Source of the DNA: Styela clava
Taxonomy: Eukaryota > Chordata > Ascidiacea > Stolidobranchia > Styelidae
Direction of reading: 5' to 3'
Length of the DNA: 64,000 bases
NCBI RefSeq assembly: GCF_964204865.1
Contig: NC_135259.1
Coordinates: forward strand, 21,214,974-21,278,973
Shown one piece after another: positions 23,435 to 34,625 of the stretch (the stretch's first letter is position 1; every line of letters begins with the position of its first letter). Position numbers and translations under genes: made by a program. The notes below the pieces were generated by a model that was not told the DNA's origin, made no database searches, and was given only the letters and a program-made list of their open reading frames with translations.

Positions 23435-24043
23435 CATTAAATACTTTAGACCTGATGCGACACTCCAGAAAGACATATCTACCGTGATATCTAGCTATTG
23501 GAGTTGATTCCAATTTCGGTTTCCTAAAACACTGAATTACTTCACACTCGTTTTCGCAGGTCGCAGTCTCCGATGGAGGCGTGGGTTCGAATCCCACTTC
23601 TGTCATATTTTTTGCACACAAATCCTTAAACTCGGGTCGGATCGTATAACTTAGACCTGATGCGAAAGAACATAAACACGTCTATTGTAATCTAAGCTGC
23701 TGCGTTCAGGTCGCAGTGTCTAATTGAGACTTGGTTTCGTAACCCGCTCCTGTCATAATGCTGGCACACAAGTCATTTCAGAACAATCAATGACGTTATT
23801 CATTGCTTTGTAATATATATGGCTCTTCGTGATAGAAGCCTAGATTGCGCAGTAGGCAGTGCGTGACTCTCATAATCTCAAGGTCGTCAGTTCGATCTAA
23901 GGCGCTACGTTTATTTCGCAGTCTTCCAATGAGACTTGGATTTGTGACACGCTTCTTTCATACTGTTGGCACGCAAATCCTTTTTGAACAATAAATGACG
24001 AAACAAACAGAATTTGTTATATATATTGCTCGCTTTGATGGGA

Positions 24044-24116
24044 GCCTCGATGGCGCAGTAGGCAGCGCGTGAGTCTCATAATCTCAAGGTCGCGAGTTCG
24101 ATCCTCACTCGAGGCA
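24044..24116 (+). tRNA. tRNA-Met (CAT), T-stem mismatch
   Basis: C50-A64 mismatch (gcgag), as at 19594. Confidence 0.7.
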
Positions 24117-24313
24117 CATAAATATTTTAGACTTCATGCGACAGAAAGAACACATGTCTAATGTAATATAAGACGCTACGTTCATGTCGCAGTCTTCCAT
24201 TGAGACTTGGATTTGTGACACGCATCTGTCATACCGTTGGCACACAAATCCTTTTTGAACAATAAATGACGAACCAATAGAATTTGTTATATATATTGCT
24301 CGCTTTGATGGGA

Positions 24314-24386
24314 GCCTCGATGGCGCAGTAGGCAGCGCGTGAGTCTCATAATCTCAAGGTCGTGAGTTCGATCCTCACTCGAGGCA
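24314..24386 (+). tRNA. tRNA-Met-CAT: tRNA-Met (CAT), exact consensus
   Basis: Exact consensus with T4 downstream. First of a 1,077-bp tandem duplication. Confidence 0.95.
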
Positions 24387-24582
24387 CATAACTATTTTAG
24401 ACTTGGTGCGACAGAAAGAACACATGTCTAATGTAATCTAAGGCGCTACGTTTATGTCGCAGTCTTCCATGAGACTTGGATTTGTGACACGCTTCTGTAA
24501 TACTGTTGGCACACAAAACTATTTCGAACAACGAATGACGAAACAAGTGTAATTTTTATATATATTGCTCGCTTTGAAGGAA

Positions 24583-24655
24583 GCCTCGATGGCGCAGTAG
24601 GCAGCGCGTGAGTCTCATAATTTCAAGGTCGTGAGTTCGATCCTCACTCGAGGCA
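24583..24655 (+). tRNA. tRNA-Met (CAT), U40 variant
   Basis: Anticodon stem tttca (G30-U40 wobble). Confidence 0.8.
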
Positions 24656-24851
24656 CATAAATATTTTAGACTTCATGCGACAGAAAGAACATATGTCTAA
24701 TGTAATCTAAGGCGCTACGTTTATGTCGAAGTCTTCCATGAGACTTGGATTTGTGACACGCTTCTGTCATACTGTTGGCACGCAAATCCTTTTTGAACAA
24801 TAAATGACGAACCAATGGAATTTGTTATATATCTTGCTCGCTTTGGTGGGA

Positions 24852-24924
24852 CCCTCGATGGCGCAGTAGGCAGCGCGTGAGTCTCATAATCTCAAGGTCG
24901 TGAGTTCGATCCTCACTCGAGGCA
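24852..24924 (+). tRNA. tRNA-Met (CAT), C1 variant
   Basis: C1-C72 mismatch only. Confidence 0.7.
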
Positions 24925-25120
24925 CATAAATATTTTAGACTTCATGCGACAGAAAGAACATATGTCTAATGTAATCTAAGGCGCTACGTTTATGTCGCAG
25001 TCTTCCATGAGACTTGGATTTGTGACACGCTTCTGTCATACTGTTAGCACACAAAACCTTTTCGAACAATGAATGACGAAACAAGTGTAATTTTTATATA
25101 TATTGCTCGCTTTGAAGGAA

Positions 25121-25193
25121 GCCTCGATGGCGCAGTAGGCAGCGCGTGAGTCTCATAATTTCAAGGTCGTGAGTTCGATCCTCACTCGAGGCA
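25121..25193 (+). tRNA. tRNA-Met (CAT), U40 variant
   Basis: G30-U40 wobble. Confidence 0.8.
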
Positions 25194-25390
25194 TATAATT
25201 ATTTTAGACTTCATGCGACAGAAAGAACACATGTCTAATGTAATATAAGACGCTACGTTCATGTCGCAGTCTTCCATTGAGACTTGGATTTGTGACACGC
25301 ATCTGTCATACCGTTGGCACACAAATCCTTTTTGAACAATAAATGACGAACCAATAGAATTTGTTATATATATTGCTCGCTTTGAGGGGA

Positions 25391-25463
25391 GCCTCGATGG
25401 CGCAGTAGGCAGCGCGTGAGTCTCATAATCTCAAGGTCGTGAGTTCGATCCTCACTCGAGGCA
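25391..25463 (+). tRNA. tRNA-Met-CAT: tRNA-Met (CAT), exact consensus
   Basis: Exact consensus with T4 downstream. Confidence 0.95.
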
Positions 25464-25659
25464 CATAAATATTTTAGACTTGGTGCGACAGAAAGAACAC
25501 ATGTCTAATGTAATCTAAGGCGCTACGTTTATGTCGCAGTCTTCCATGAGACTTGGATTTGTGACACGCTTCTGTAATACTGTTGGCACACAAAACTATT
25601 TCGAACAACGAATGACGAAACAAGTGTAATTTTTATATATATTGCTCGCTTTGAAGGGA

Positions 25660-25732
25660 GCCTCGATGGCGCAGTAGGCAGCGCGTGAGTCTCATAATCT
25701 CAAGGTCGTGAGTTCGATCCTCACTCGAGGCA
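25660..25732 (+). tRNA. tRNA-Met-CAT: tRNA-Met (CAT), exact consensus
   Basis: Exact consensus with T4 downstream. Confidence 0.95.
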
Positions 25733-25928
25733 CATAAATATTTTAGACTTCATGCGACAGAAAGAACATATGTCTAATGTAATCTAAGGCGCTACGTTTA
25801 TGTCGCAGTCTTCCATGAGACTTGGATTTGTGACACGCTTCTGTCATACTGTTGGCACGCAAATCCTTTTTGAACAATAAATGACGAACCAATGGAATTT
25901 GTTATATATCTTGCTCGCTTTGGTGGGA

Positions 25929-26001
25929 CCCTCGATGGCGCAGTAGGCAGCGCGTGAGTCTCATAATCTCAAGGTCGTGAGTTCGATCCTCACTCGAGGC
26001 A
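25929..26001 (+). tRNA. tRNA-Met (CAT), C1 variant
   Basis: C1-C72 mismatch; 1,077-bp duplicate of 24852. Confidence 0.7.
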
Positions 26002-26197
26002 CATAAATATTTTAGACTTCATGCGACAGAAAGAACATATGTCTAATGTAATCTAAGGCGCTACGTTTATGTCGCAGTCTTCCATGAGACTTGGATTTGT
26101 GACACGCTTCTGTCATACTGTTAGCACACAAAACCTTTTCGAACAATGAATGACGAAACAAGTGTAATTTTTATATATATTGCTCGCTTTGAAGGAA

Positions 26198-26270
26198 GCC
26201 TCGATGGCGCAGTAGGCAGCGCGTGAGTCTCATAATTTCAAGGTCGTGAGTTCGATCTTCACTCGAGGCA
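26198..26270 (+). tRNA. tRNA-Met (CAT), U40/U61 variant
   Basis: G30-U40 and G53-U61 wobbles. The second changes the B-box end (gatcttc). Confidence 0.65.
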
Positions 26271-26467
26271 TATAATTATTTTAGACTTGATGCGACAGAA
26301 AGAACACATGTCTAATGTAATCTAAGGCGCTGCGTCCATGTCGCAGTCTTCTAGTGAGACTTGGATTTGTGACACGCTTCTGTCATACTGTTGGCACACA
26401 AATACTTTTCAAACAATAAATGCAAAAATAGTAGATTTTGTTGAACATATTTCCCGATGTGATGGGG

Positions 26468-26532
26468 GCCTCTATGGTGCAGTAGGCAGCGTGTGAGTCT
26501 CAAGGTCGTGAGTTCAATACTCACTTGGGGAA
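26468..26532 (+). pseudogene. Anticodon-less tRNA-Met copy
   Basis: D stem ggtgc; B box GTTCAATAC. Confidence 0.85.
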
Positions 26533-26710
26533 CATTAAATACTTTAGATCTGATGCGACAGTCCAGAAAGACATATCTACCGTGATATCTAGCTTTTGGA
26601 GTTGATTCCAATTTCGGTTTCCTAAAACACTGAATTACTTCACTCGATTTCACTTTATGAGATTTCAATAGGGTTCCTATATTTTATTTGCTACCCTGTG
26701 TGCATAGAAA

Positions 26711-26793
26711 GGCAGGATGGCCGAGCGGTCTGAGGCGCTGCGTTCAGGTCGCAGTCTCCGATGGAGGCGTGGGTTCGAATCCCACTTCTGTCA
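26711..26793 (+). tRNA. tRNA-Leu (CAG), G6 and D-arm variant
   Basis: ggcagga and tctgag, as at 21306. T6 terminator. Confidence 0.8.
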
Positions 26794-27230
26794 TATTTTT
26801 TGCACACAAATCCTTAAACTCGGGTCATATCGTATAACTTAGACCTGGTGCGAAAGAACATAAACACGTCTATTGTAATCTAAGCTGCTGCGTTCAGGTT
26901 GCAGTGTCTGATTGAGACTTGGTTTCGTAACCCGCTCTTGTCATAATGCTGGCACACAAGTCATTTCATAACAATCAATGACGTTAATCATTGCTTTGTA
27001 ATATATATGGCTCTTCGTGATAGAAGCCTGGATTGCGCAGTAGGCAGTGCGTGACTCTCATAATCTCAAGGTCGTCAGTTCGATCTAAGGCGCTACGTTT
27101 ATTTCGCAGTCTTCCAATGATACTTGGATTTGTGACACGCTTCTGTCATACTGTTGGCACGCAAATCCTTTTTGAACAATAAATGACGAACCAATAGAAT
27201 TTGTTATATATATTGCTCGCTTTGATGGGA

Positions 27231-27280
27231 GCCTCGATGGCGCAGTAGGCAGCGCGTGAGTTCGATCCTCACTCGAGGCA
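27231..27280 (+). pseudogene. Met lacking the whole anticodon arm
   Basis: Same 23-nt deletion between gtgag repeats as at 21826, here with a consensus acceptor stem. Confidence 0.85.
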
Positions 27281-27477
27281 CATAAATATTTTAGACTTCA
27301 TGCGACAGAAAGAACACATGTCTAATGTAATATAAGACGCTACGTTCATGTCGCAGTCTTCCATTGAGACTTGGATTTGTGACACGCTTCTGTCATACTG
27401 TTGGCACACAAATACTTTTCAAACAATAAATGCAAAAATAGTAGATTTTGTTGAACATATTTCCCGATGTGATGGGG

Positions 27478-27542
27478 GCCTCTATGGCGCAGTAGGCAGC
27501 GTGTGAGTCTCAAGGTCGTGAGTTCAATACTCACTTGGGGAA
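27478..27542 (+). pseudogene. Anticodon-less tRNA-Met copy
   Basis: The 3' strand ends ggggaat. Confidence 0.85.
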
Positions 27543-27720
27543 TATTAAATACTTTAGACCTGATGCGATAGTCCAGAAAGACATATCTACCGTGATATCT
27601 AGCTTTTGGAGTTGATTCCAATTTCGGTTTCCTAAAACACTGAATTACTTCACTCGTTTTCACTTTATAAGATTTCAATAGGGTTCCTATATTTTATTTG
27701 CTACCCTGTGTGCATAGAAG

Positions 27721-27803
27721 GGCAGAATGGCCGAGCGGTCTAAGGCGCTGCGTTCAGGTCGCAGTCTCCGATGGAGGCGTGGGTTCGAATCCCACTTCTG
27801 TCA
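27721..27803 (+). tRNA. tRNA-Leu-CAG: tRNA-Leu (CAG), exact consensus
   Basis: Exact consensus with T6 terminator. Confidence 0.95.
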
Positions 27804-28241
27804 TATTTTTTGCACACAAATCCTTAAACTCGGGTCGGATCGTATAACTTAGACCTGATGCGAAAGAACATAAACACGTCTATTGTAATCTAAGCTGCTG
27901 CGTTCAGGTCGCAGTGTCTGATTGAGACTTGGTTTCGTAACCCGCTCCTGTCATAATGCTGGCACACAAGTCATTTCAGAACAATCAATGACGTTATTCA
28001 TTGCTTTGTAATATATATGGCTCTTCGTGATAGAAGCCTGGATTGCGCAGTAGGCAGTGCGTGACTCTCATAATCTCAAGGTCGTCAGTTCGATCTAAGG
28101 CGCTACGTTTATTTCGCAGTCTTCCAATGAGACTTGGATTTGTGACACGCTTCTTTCATACTGTTGGCACGCAAATCCTTTTTGAACAATAAATGACGAA
28201 ACAAACAGAATTTGTTATATATATTGCTCGCTTTGATGGGA

Positions 28242-28314
28242 GCCTCGATGGCGCAGTAGGCAGCGCGTGAGTCTCATAATCTCAAGGTCGCGAGTTCGAT
28301 CCTCTCTCGAGGCA
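28242..28314 (+). pseudogene. tRNA-Met (CAT), T-stem damage
   Basis: gcgag/ctctc T stem with a C50-U64 mismatch. Confidence 0.6.
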
Positions 28315-28511
28315 CATAAATATTTTAGACTTCATGCGACAGAAAGAACACATGTCTAATGTAATATAAGACGCTACGTTCATGTCGCAGTCTTCCATTG
28401 AGACTTGGATTTGTGACACGCATCTGTCATACCGTTGGCACACAAATCCTTTTTGAACAATAAATGACGAACCAATAGAATTTGTTATATATATTGCTCG
28501 CTTTGATGGGA

Positions 28512-28584
28512 GCCTCGATGGCGCAGTAGGCAGCGCGTGAGTCTCATAATCTCAAGGTCGTGAGTTCGATCCTCACTCGAGGCA
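28512..28584 (+). tRNA. tRNA-Met-CAT: tRNA-Met (CAT), exact consensus
   Basis: Exact consensus with T4 downstream. Confidence 0.95.
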
Positions 28585-28780
28585 CATAAATATTTTAGAC
28601 TTGGTGCGACAGAAAGAACACATGTCTAATGTAATCTAAGGCGCTACGTTTATGTCGCAGTCTTCCATGAGACTTGGATTTGTGACACGCTTCTGTCATA
28701 CTGTTGGCACACAAAACTATTTCGAACAACGAATGACGAAACAAGTGTAATTTTTATATATATTGCTCGCTTTGAAGGGA

Positions 28781-28853
28781 GCCTCGATGGCGCAGTAGGC
28801 AGCGCGTGAGTCTCATAATCTCAAGGTCGTGAGTTCGATCCTCACTCGAGGCA
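28781..28853 (+). tRNA. tRNA-Met-CAT: tRNA-Met (CAT), exact consensus
   Basis: Exact consensus with T4 downstream. Confidence 0.95.
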
Positions 28854-29049
28854 CATAAATATTTTAGACTTCATGCGACAGAAAGAACATATGTCTAATG
28901 TAATCTAAGGCGCTACGTTTATGTCGCAGTCTTCCATGAGACTTGGATTTGTGACACGCTTCTGTCATACTGTTGGCACGCAAATCCTTTTTGAACAATA
29001 AATGACGAACCAATGGAATTTGTTATATATCTTGCTCGCTTTGGTGGGA

Positions 29050-29122
29050 CCCTCGATGGCGCAGTAGGCAGCGCGTGAGTCTCATAATCTCAAGGTCGTG
29101 ATTTCGATCCTCACTCGAGGCA
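29050..29122 (+). pseudogene. tRNA-Met (CAT), C1 and T-stem variant
   Basis: C1-C72 plus gtgat in the T stem, which breaks the 53-61 pair inside the B box. Confidence 0.65.
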
Positions 29123-29240
29123 CATAAATATTTTAGACTTCATGCGACAGAAAGAACATATGTCTAATGTAATCTAAGGCGCTACGTTTATGTCGCAGTC
29201 TTCCATGAGACTTGGATTTGTGACACGCTTCTGTCATACT

Positions 29241-30995
29241 TAGGGATGGGCAATATAGAATACCGAATCCGGAGGATTCGAATCCCAAAGTATTCGAATC
29301 CAACGGGATCCGATAACAGGATTCGGTTTCCGCCTCTCCGGCGCCAAGAGTCAATTTTTGTATTTCGGGTTTCTAATTTATCAATTATAGACGAGCGTTT
29401 TTCTCGCGTGGAAATCTCTCTCGTTTAATTAAACTTGCGTCTGCTCGCGAAGAACCCGTAAATCGGTAAACATCAAACACTGTAATTTCAATCGGCATAT
29501 TCAAGACAAGAAGTCGGCAATATAACCTCACGCCGAGGACTCGTTATTGCACCATTTTTGCGTTTTCCTTCTTTGCTATCTAGCTAGCGTTATTTACTGG
29601 TGATATTCCGATAATCTTAACGTTACTTAGTGATGATATTCCGATAATCTAAATGCAACAATCTTTAATTGTTTACAGACGTGCCTTGCCTCATTTTAAA
29701 TTAAATGATTTTTCGCGACCTACGAGTTTTCCCAAAAAAATGATGCACGTAAACCAAAAGCCGGGCGTTAAATGTTATAACATTACTCGCCATTAATTTA
29801 AATCAAATATTATTTACGAATAATTTTATCATACCATTTTCCGAAATACAAAGTTATATCGCAAAACGCGAACAACTGTCACATTTAAATTTCACTCTCA
29901 AAAGATTACATATTTTTCGATCCGTTTCTATCGTTCAAGATAGACGCACGTTTGATTTTAGTCGCCGATAAATTTTGAAAAAAATTGCCGCATCTGGCGA
30001 AGATAATGACGTATTGAATTTGAGTAGGGCTAAGTCTGGGTAGATAATGATTATTGATAACATTCCTATCGTTCAAGATAGGCGCACGTTTGATCGAGTG
30101 TCTGTAGTATTTTAGTCGCCGATAAATTTTGAAAAAAGTTGCCGCATCTGGCGAAGAGAGTGACGTATTGAATTTGAGTAGGGCTAAGTCTGGGTAGATA
30201 ATGATTAATGATAACATTTCTATCGTTCAAGATAGACGCACGTTTGATCGGAAGTCTGTAGTATTTTAGTCGCCGATGAATTTTGAAAAAAGGTGCCGCA
30301 TCTGGCGAAGCTAGTGACGTATTGAATTCGAGTAGGGCCAAGTCTGGGTAGATAATGATATGTAACGATAATCATAGAAAATGAGTTCGTCTTCAGATGT
30401 TATTACCTAATAACTAAGTACGAAATCGCGTTTACGGGAACTTGGTTTTACGTGTCTTGCTCTCACAGAATAAATGGTTGATTTTAATTGATAGTGGTTA
30501 AATTTAATATTTTACAACGGCGCATAGGTTGCAGTGGCCACACGCTGGTTCTCAGCGGGTATGTTTTAGTATACTCGGCAGACTTACATTAATAATGATT
30601 TAACGCCGTTACATGTCTATTTTGTATTTAACCGCTTACTATTAAAGTGTGTAAAGCGTGTCTTAATTTAGCATATCAGTATTTATTAGTATTTAGGGAT
30701 TACATACATTTGGAACAATTGAAGGCAAAAAATATTGTAATATTCCTAAATTTTATTGTCCTGGGAACTGCCTGTTTAGTATCAAATGAAATCCAATGTT
30801 CAGGACATTTCCAAATAGATAATACATTTATAGTAAGTAATACATTTGCAATTTTTTACCATCTAAATCCAGCAATGTAGAAATTCCCACTATTTGAATA
30901 AGTATAAAAATAGAATAGGATTCGGTATTCTGGATTCGATTTAACTATTCTAGAATATTCTAGAATAGTAAATTATTCTACATTGCCCATCCCTA
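29241..30995. mobile_element. hAT-like DNA transposon, non-autonomous
   Basis: This 1,755-bp insertion interrupts the array at the 3' end of a Leu remnant. Both sides carry the 8-bp target duplication gtcatact (29233-29240 and 30996-31003). The ends are inverted repeats that start TAGGGATGGGCAAT and stay similar for about 22 bp; a second shared motif, gaataccgaatcc, lies just inside. The empty site is preserved at 25,042, at a 4,198-bp offset. 8-bp duplications and TAGGG-type ends fit the hAT superfamily. No transposase reading frame is recognisable, so it would depend on a helper. A 77-codon frame at 30647-30880 resembles nothing I know. Confidence 0.88.
29926..30360. repeat. Three 138-154 bp tandem repeats inside the hAT-like element
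   Basis: Units start with ctatcgttcaagatag at 29928, 30066 and 30220 and end with gtctgggtagataatgat. They explain the overlapping minus-strand open frames here. A diverged relative of the unit lies at about 36,713-36,795. Confidence 0.85.
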
Positions 30996-31081
30996 GTCAT
31001 ACTGTTAGCACACAAAACCTTTTCGAACAATGAATGACGAAACAAGTGTAATTTTTATATATATTGCTCGCTTTGAAGGAA

Positions 31082-31154
31082 GCCTCGATGGCGCAGTAGG
31101 CAGCGCGTGAGTCTCATAATTTCAAGGTCGTGAGTTCGATCCTCACTCGAGGCA
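31082..31154 (+). tRNA. tRNA-Met (CAT), U40 variant
   Basis: G30-U40 wobble (tttca). Confidence 0.8.
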
Positions 31155-31351
31155 TATAATTATTTTAGACTTGATGCGACAGAAAGAACACAAGTCTAAT
31201 GTAATCTAAGGCGCTGCGTCCATGTCGCAGTCTTCTAGTGAGACTTGGATTTGTGACACGCTTCTGTCATACTGTTGGCACACAAATACTTTTCAAACAA
31301 TAAATGCAAAAATAGTAGATTCCGTTGAACATATTTCCCGATGTGATGGGG

Positions 31352-31416
31352 GCCTCTATGGTGCAGTAGGCAGCGTGTGAGTCTCAAGGTCGTGAGTTCA
31401 ATACTCACTTGGGGAA
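31352..31416 (+). pseudogene. Anticodon-less tRNA-Met copy
   Basis: D stem ggtgc; B box GTTCAATAC. Confidence 0.85.
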
Positions 31417-31594
31417 CATTAAATACTTTAGATCTGATGCGACAGTCCAGAAAGACATATCTACCGTGATATCTAGCTTTTGGAGTTGATTCCAATTTCG
31501 GTTTCCTAAAACACTGAATTACTTCACTCGATTTCACTTTATGAGATTTCAATAGGGTTCCTATATTTTATTTGCTACCCTGTGTGCATAGAAA

Positions 31595-31677
31595 GGCAGG
31601 ATGGCCGAGCGGTCTGAGGCGCTGCGTTCAGGTCGCAGTCTCCGATGGAGGCGTGGGTTTGAATCCCACTTCTGTCA
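31595..31677 (+). tRNA. tRNA-Leu (CAG), T-loop variant
   Basis: ggcagga, tctgag, and T loop tttgaat: the conserved C56 is lost, which damages the B box. Confidence 0.65.
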
Positions 31678-32114
31678 TATTTTTTGCACACAAATCCTTA
31701 AACTCGGGTCATATCGTATAACTTAGACCTGATGCGAAAGAACATAAACACGTCTATTGTAATCTAAGCTGCTGCGTTCAGGTCGCAGTGTCTGATTGAG
31801 ACTTGGTTTCGTAACCCGCTCTTGTCATAATGCTGGCACACAAGTCATTTCATAACAATCAATGACGTTAATCATTGCTTTGTAATATATATGGCTCTTC
31901 GTGATAGAAGCCTGGATTGCGCAGTAGGCAGTGCGTGACTCTCATAATCTCAAGGTCGTCAGTTCGATCTAAGGCGCTACGTTTATTTCGCAGTCTTCCA
32001 ATGATACTTGGATTTGTGACACGCTTCTGTCATACTGTTGGCACGCAAATCCTTTTTGAACAATAAATGACGAACCAATAGAATTTGTTATATATATTGC
32101 TCGCTTTGATGGGA

Positions 32115-32187
32115 GCCTCGATGGCGCAGTAGGCAGCGCGTGAGTCTAATAGTCTCAAGGTCGTGAGTTCGATCCTCACTCGAGGCA
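32115..32187 (+). pseudogene. Met body with AAT anticodon
   Basis: Loop CTAATAG, so the anticodon is AAT as at 14348, here without the stem change at base 27. Confidence 0.7.
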
Positions 32188-32384
32188 CATAAATATTTTA
32201 GACTTCATGCGACAGAAAGAACACATGTCTAATGTAATATAAGACGCTACGTTCATGTCGCAGTCTTCCATTGAGACTTGGATTTGTGACACGCTTCTGT
32301 CATACTGTTGGCACACAAATACTTTTCAAATAATAAATGCAAAAATAGTAGATTTTGTTGAACATATTTCCCGATGTGATGGGG

Positions 32385-32449
32385 GCCTCTATGGCGCAGT
32401 AGGCAGCGTGTGAGTCTCAAGGTCGTGAGTTCAATACTCACTTGGGGAA
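32385..32449 (+). pseudogene. Anticodon-less tRNA-Met copy
   Basis: The 3' strand ends ggggaat. Confidence 0.85.
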
Positions 32450-32627
32450 TATTAAATACTTTAGACCTGATGCGATAGTCCAGAAAGACATATCTACCGT
32501 GATATCTAGCTTTTGGAGTTGATTCCAATTTCGGTTTCCTAAAACACTGAATTACTTCACTCGTTTTCACTTTATAAGATTTCAATAGGGTTCCTATATT
32601 TTATTTGCTACCCTGTGTGCATAGAAA

Positions 32628-32710
32628 GGCAGAATGGCCGAGCGGTCTAAGGCGCTGCGTTCAGGTCGCAGTCTCCGATGGAGGCGTGGGTTCGAATCCC
32701 ACTTCTGTCA
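32628..32710 (+). tRNA. tRNA-Leu-CAG: tRNA-Leu (CAG), exact consensus
   Basis: Exact consensus with T6 terminator. Confidence 0.95.
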
Positions 32711-32943
32711 TATTTTTTGCACACAAATCCTTAAACTCGGGTCGGATCGTATAACTTAGACCTGATGCGAAAGAACATAAACACGTCTATTGTAATCTAA
32801 GCTGCTGCGTTCAGGTCGCAGTGTCTGATTGAGACTTGGTTTCGTAACCCGCTCTTGTCATGATGCTGGCACACAAGTCATTTCAGAACAATCAATGACG
32901 TTATTCATTGATTTTGTTATATATATGGCTCTTCGTGATAGAA

Positions 32944-33016
32944 GCCTGGATTGCGCAGTAGGCAGTGCGTGAGTCTCATAATCTCAAGGTCGTGAGTTCG
33001 ATCCTCACTCGAGGCA
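32944..33016 (+). tRNA. tRNA-Met (CAT), G5 variant
   Basis: gcctgga acceptor, complete 3' strand. Confidence 0.65.
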
Positions 33017-33213
33017 CATAAATATTTTAGACTTGATGCGACAGAAAGAACACATGTCTTATGTAATCTAAGGCGCTACGTTTATTTTGCAGTCTTCCAA
33101 TGAGACTTGGATTTGTGACACGCTTCTGTCATACTGTTGGCACGCAAATCCTTTTTGAACAATAAATGACGAACCAATAGAATTTATTATATATATTGCT
33201 CGCTTTGATGGGA

Positions 33214-33286
33214 GCCTCGATGGCGCAGTAGGCAGCGCGTGAGTCTCATAATCTCCAGGTCGTGAGTTCGATCCTCACTCGAGGCA
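33214..33286 (+). tRNA. tRNA-Met (CAT), C43 variant
   Basis: tctcc closes the anticodon stem with a U27-C43 mismatch. Confidence 0.7.
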
Positions 33287-33485
33287 CATAAACATTTTAG
33301 ACTTGATGCTACAGAAAGGAACACATGTCTAATGTAATCTAAGGTGCTACGTTTATCTCGCAGTCTTCCAATGAGACTTGGATTCGTGACACGCTTCTGT
33401 CATACTGTTGGCACGCAAATCCTTTTTGAACAATAAATGACGAAACAAATAGAATTTGTTATATATATTGCTCGCTTCGATGGGA

Positions 33486-33558
33486 GCCTCGATGGCGCAG
33501 TAGGCAGCGCGTGAGTCTCATAATCTCAAGGTCGAGAGTTCGATCCTCACTCGAGGCA
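33486..33558 (+). tRNA. tRNA-Met (CAT), T-stem mismatch
   Basis: T stem gagag (A50-A64 mismatch). Confidence 0.65.
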
Positions 33559-33756
33559 CATAAATATTTTAGACTTCATGCGACAGAAAGAACACATGTC
33601 TAATGTAATATAAGACGCTACGTTCATGTTGCATTCTTCCATTGAGACTTGGATTTGTGACACGCATCTGTCATACCGTTGGCACACGAATTCTTTTTGA
33701 ACAATAAATGACGAAACATATAGAATTTGTTATATATATTGCTCGCTTTGATGGGA

Positions 33757-33829
33757 GCCTCGATGGCGCAGTAGGCAGCGCGTGAGTCTCATAATCTCAA
33801 GGTCGTAAGTTCTATCCTCACTCGAGGCA
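33757..33829 (+). pseudogene. tRNA-Met (CAT), T-arm damage
   Basis: gtaag T stem and ttctatc T loop. Confidence 0.7.
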
Positions 33830-34027
33830 CATAAATATTTTAGACTTCATGCGACAGAAAGAACACATGTCTAATCTAATATAAGACGCTACGTTCATGT
33901 CGCAGTCTTCCATTGACACTTGGATTTGTGACACGCATCTGTCATACCGTTGGCACACAAATTCGTTTTGAACAATAGATGACGAAACAAATAGAATTTG
34001 TTATATATATTGCTCGCTTTGATGGGA

Positions 34028-34100
34028 GCCTCGATGGCGCAGTAGGCAGCGCGTGAGTCTCATAATCTCAAGGTCGTGAGTTCGATCCTCACTCGAGGCA
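34028..34100 (+). tRNA. tRNA-Met-CAT: tRNA-Met (CAT), exact consensus
   Basis: Exact consensus; the downstream run is T3 (atctttaag). Confidence 0.95.
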
Positions 34101-34296
34101 CATAAATCTTTAAGACTTGATGCGACAGAAAGAACACATGTCTAATGTAATCTGAGGCGCTACGTTTATGTCGCAGTCTTCCATGAGACTTGGATTTGTA
34201 ACACGCTTCTGTCATACTGTTGGCACACAAAACCTTTTCGAACAATGAATGACGAAACAAGTGTAATTTTTATATATATTGCCCGCTTTGAAGGGA

Positions 34297-34369
34297 GCCT
34301 CGATCGCGCAGTAGGCAGCGCGTGAGTCTCATAATCTCAAGGTCGTGAGTTCGATCCTCACTCGAGGCA
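34297..34369 (+). tRNA. tRNA-Met (CAT), C9 variant
   Basis: G9 to C just before the D stem, inside the A box. All stems paired. Confidence 0.8.
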
Positions 34370-34565
34370 TATAATTATTTCAGACTTGATGTGACAGAAC
34401 AGGACACATGTCTAATGTAATCTAAGTCGCTGCGTCCATGTCGCAGTCTTCTAGTGAGACTTAGATTTGTGACACGCTTCTGTCATACTGTTGGCCAGTG
34501 TTCACTATTAGCGCACTTTTTTGCGAAAATTGCGAAGCACTTTCGCAACTTTTTTTAGGGACTGC

Positions 34566-34625
34566 GAAATAGCACTTTTTTCCGATTTTGAAGGGAAATA
34601 GCACTTTTTTCCGATTTTGAATGGA
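34566..34625. repeat. 27-bp tandem duplication near the left end
   Basis: The segment aaatagcacttttttccgat plus ttgaa occurs twice in a row inside the subterminal region. Confidence 0.8.

Noticed and set aside
29906-30341. Two overlapping minus-strand frames of 91 and 103 residues
   Set aside because: Both are readings of the three 138-154 bp tandem repeats inside the hAT-like element.
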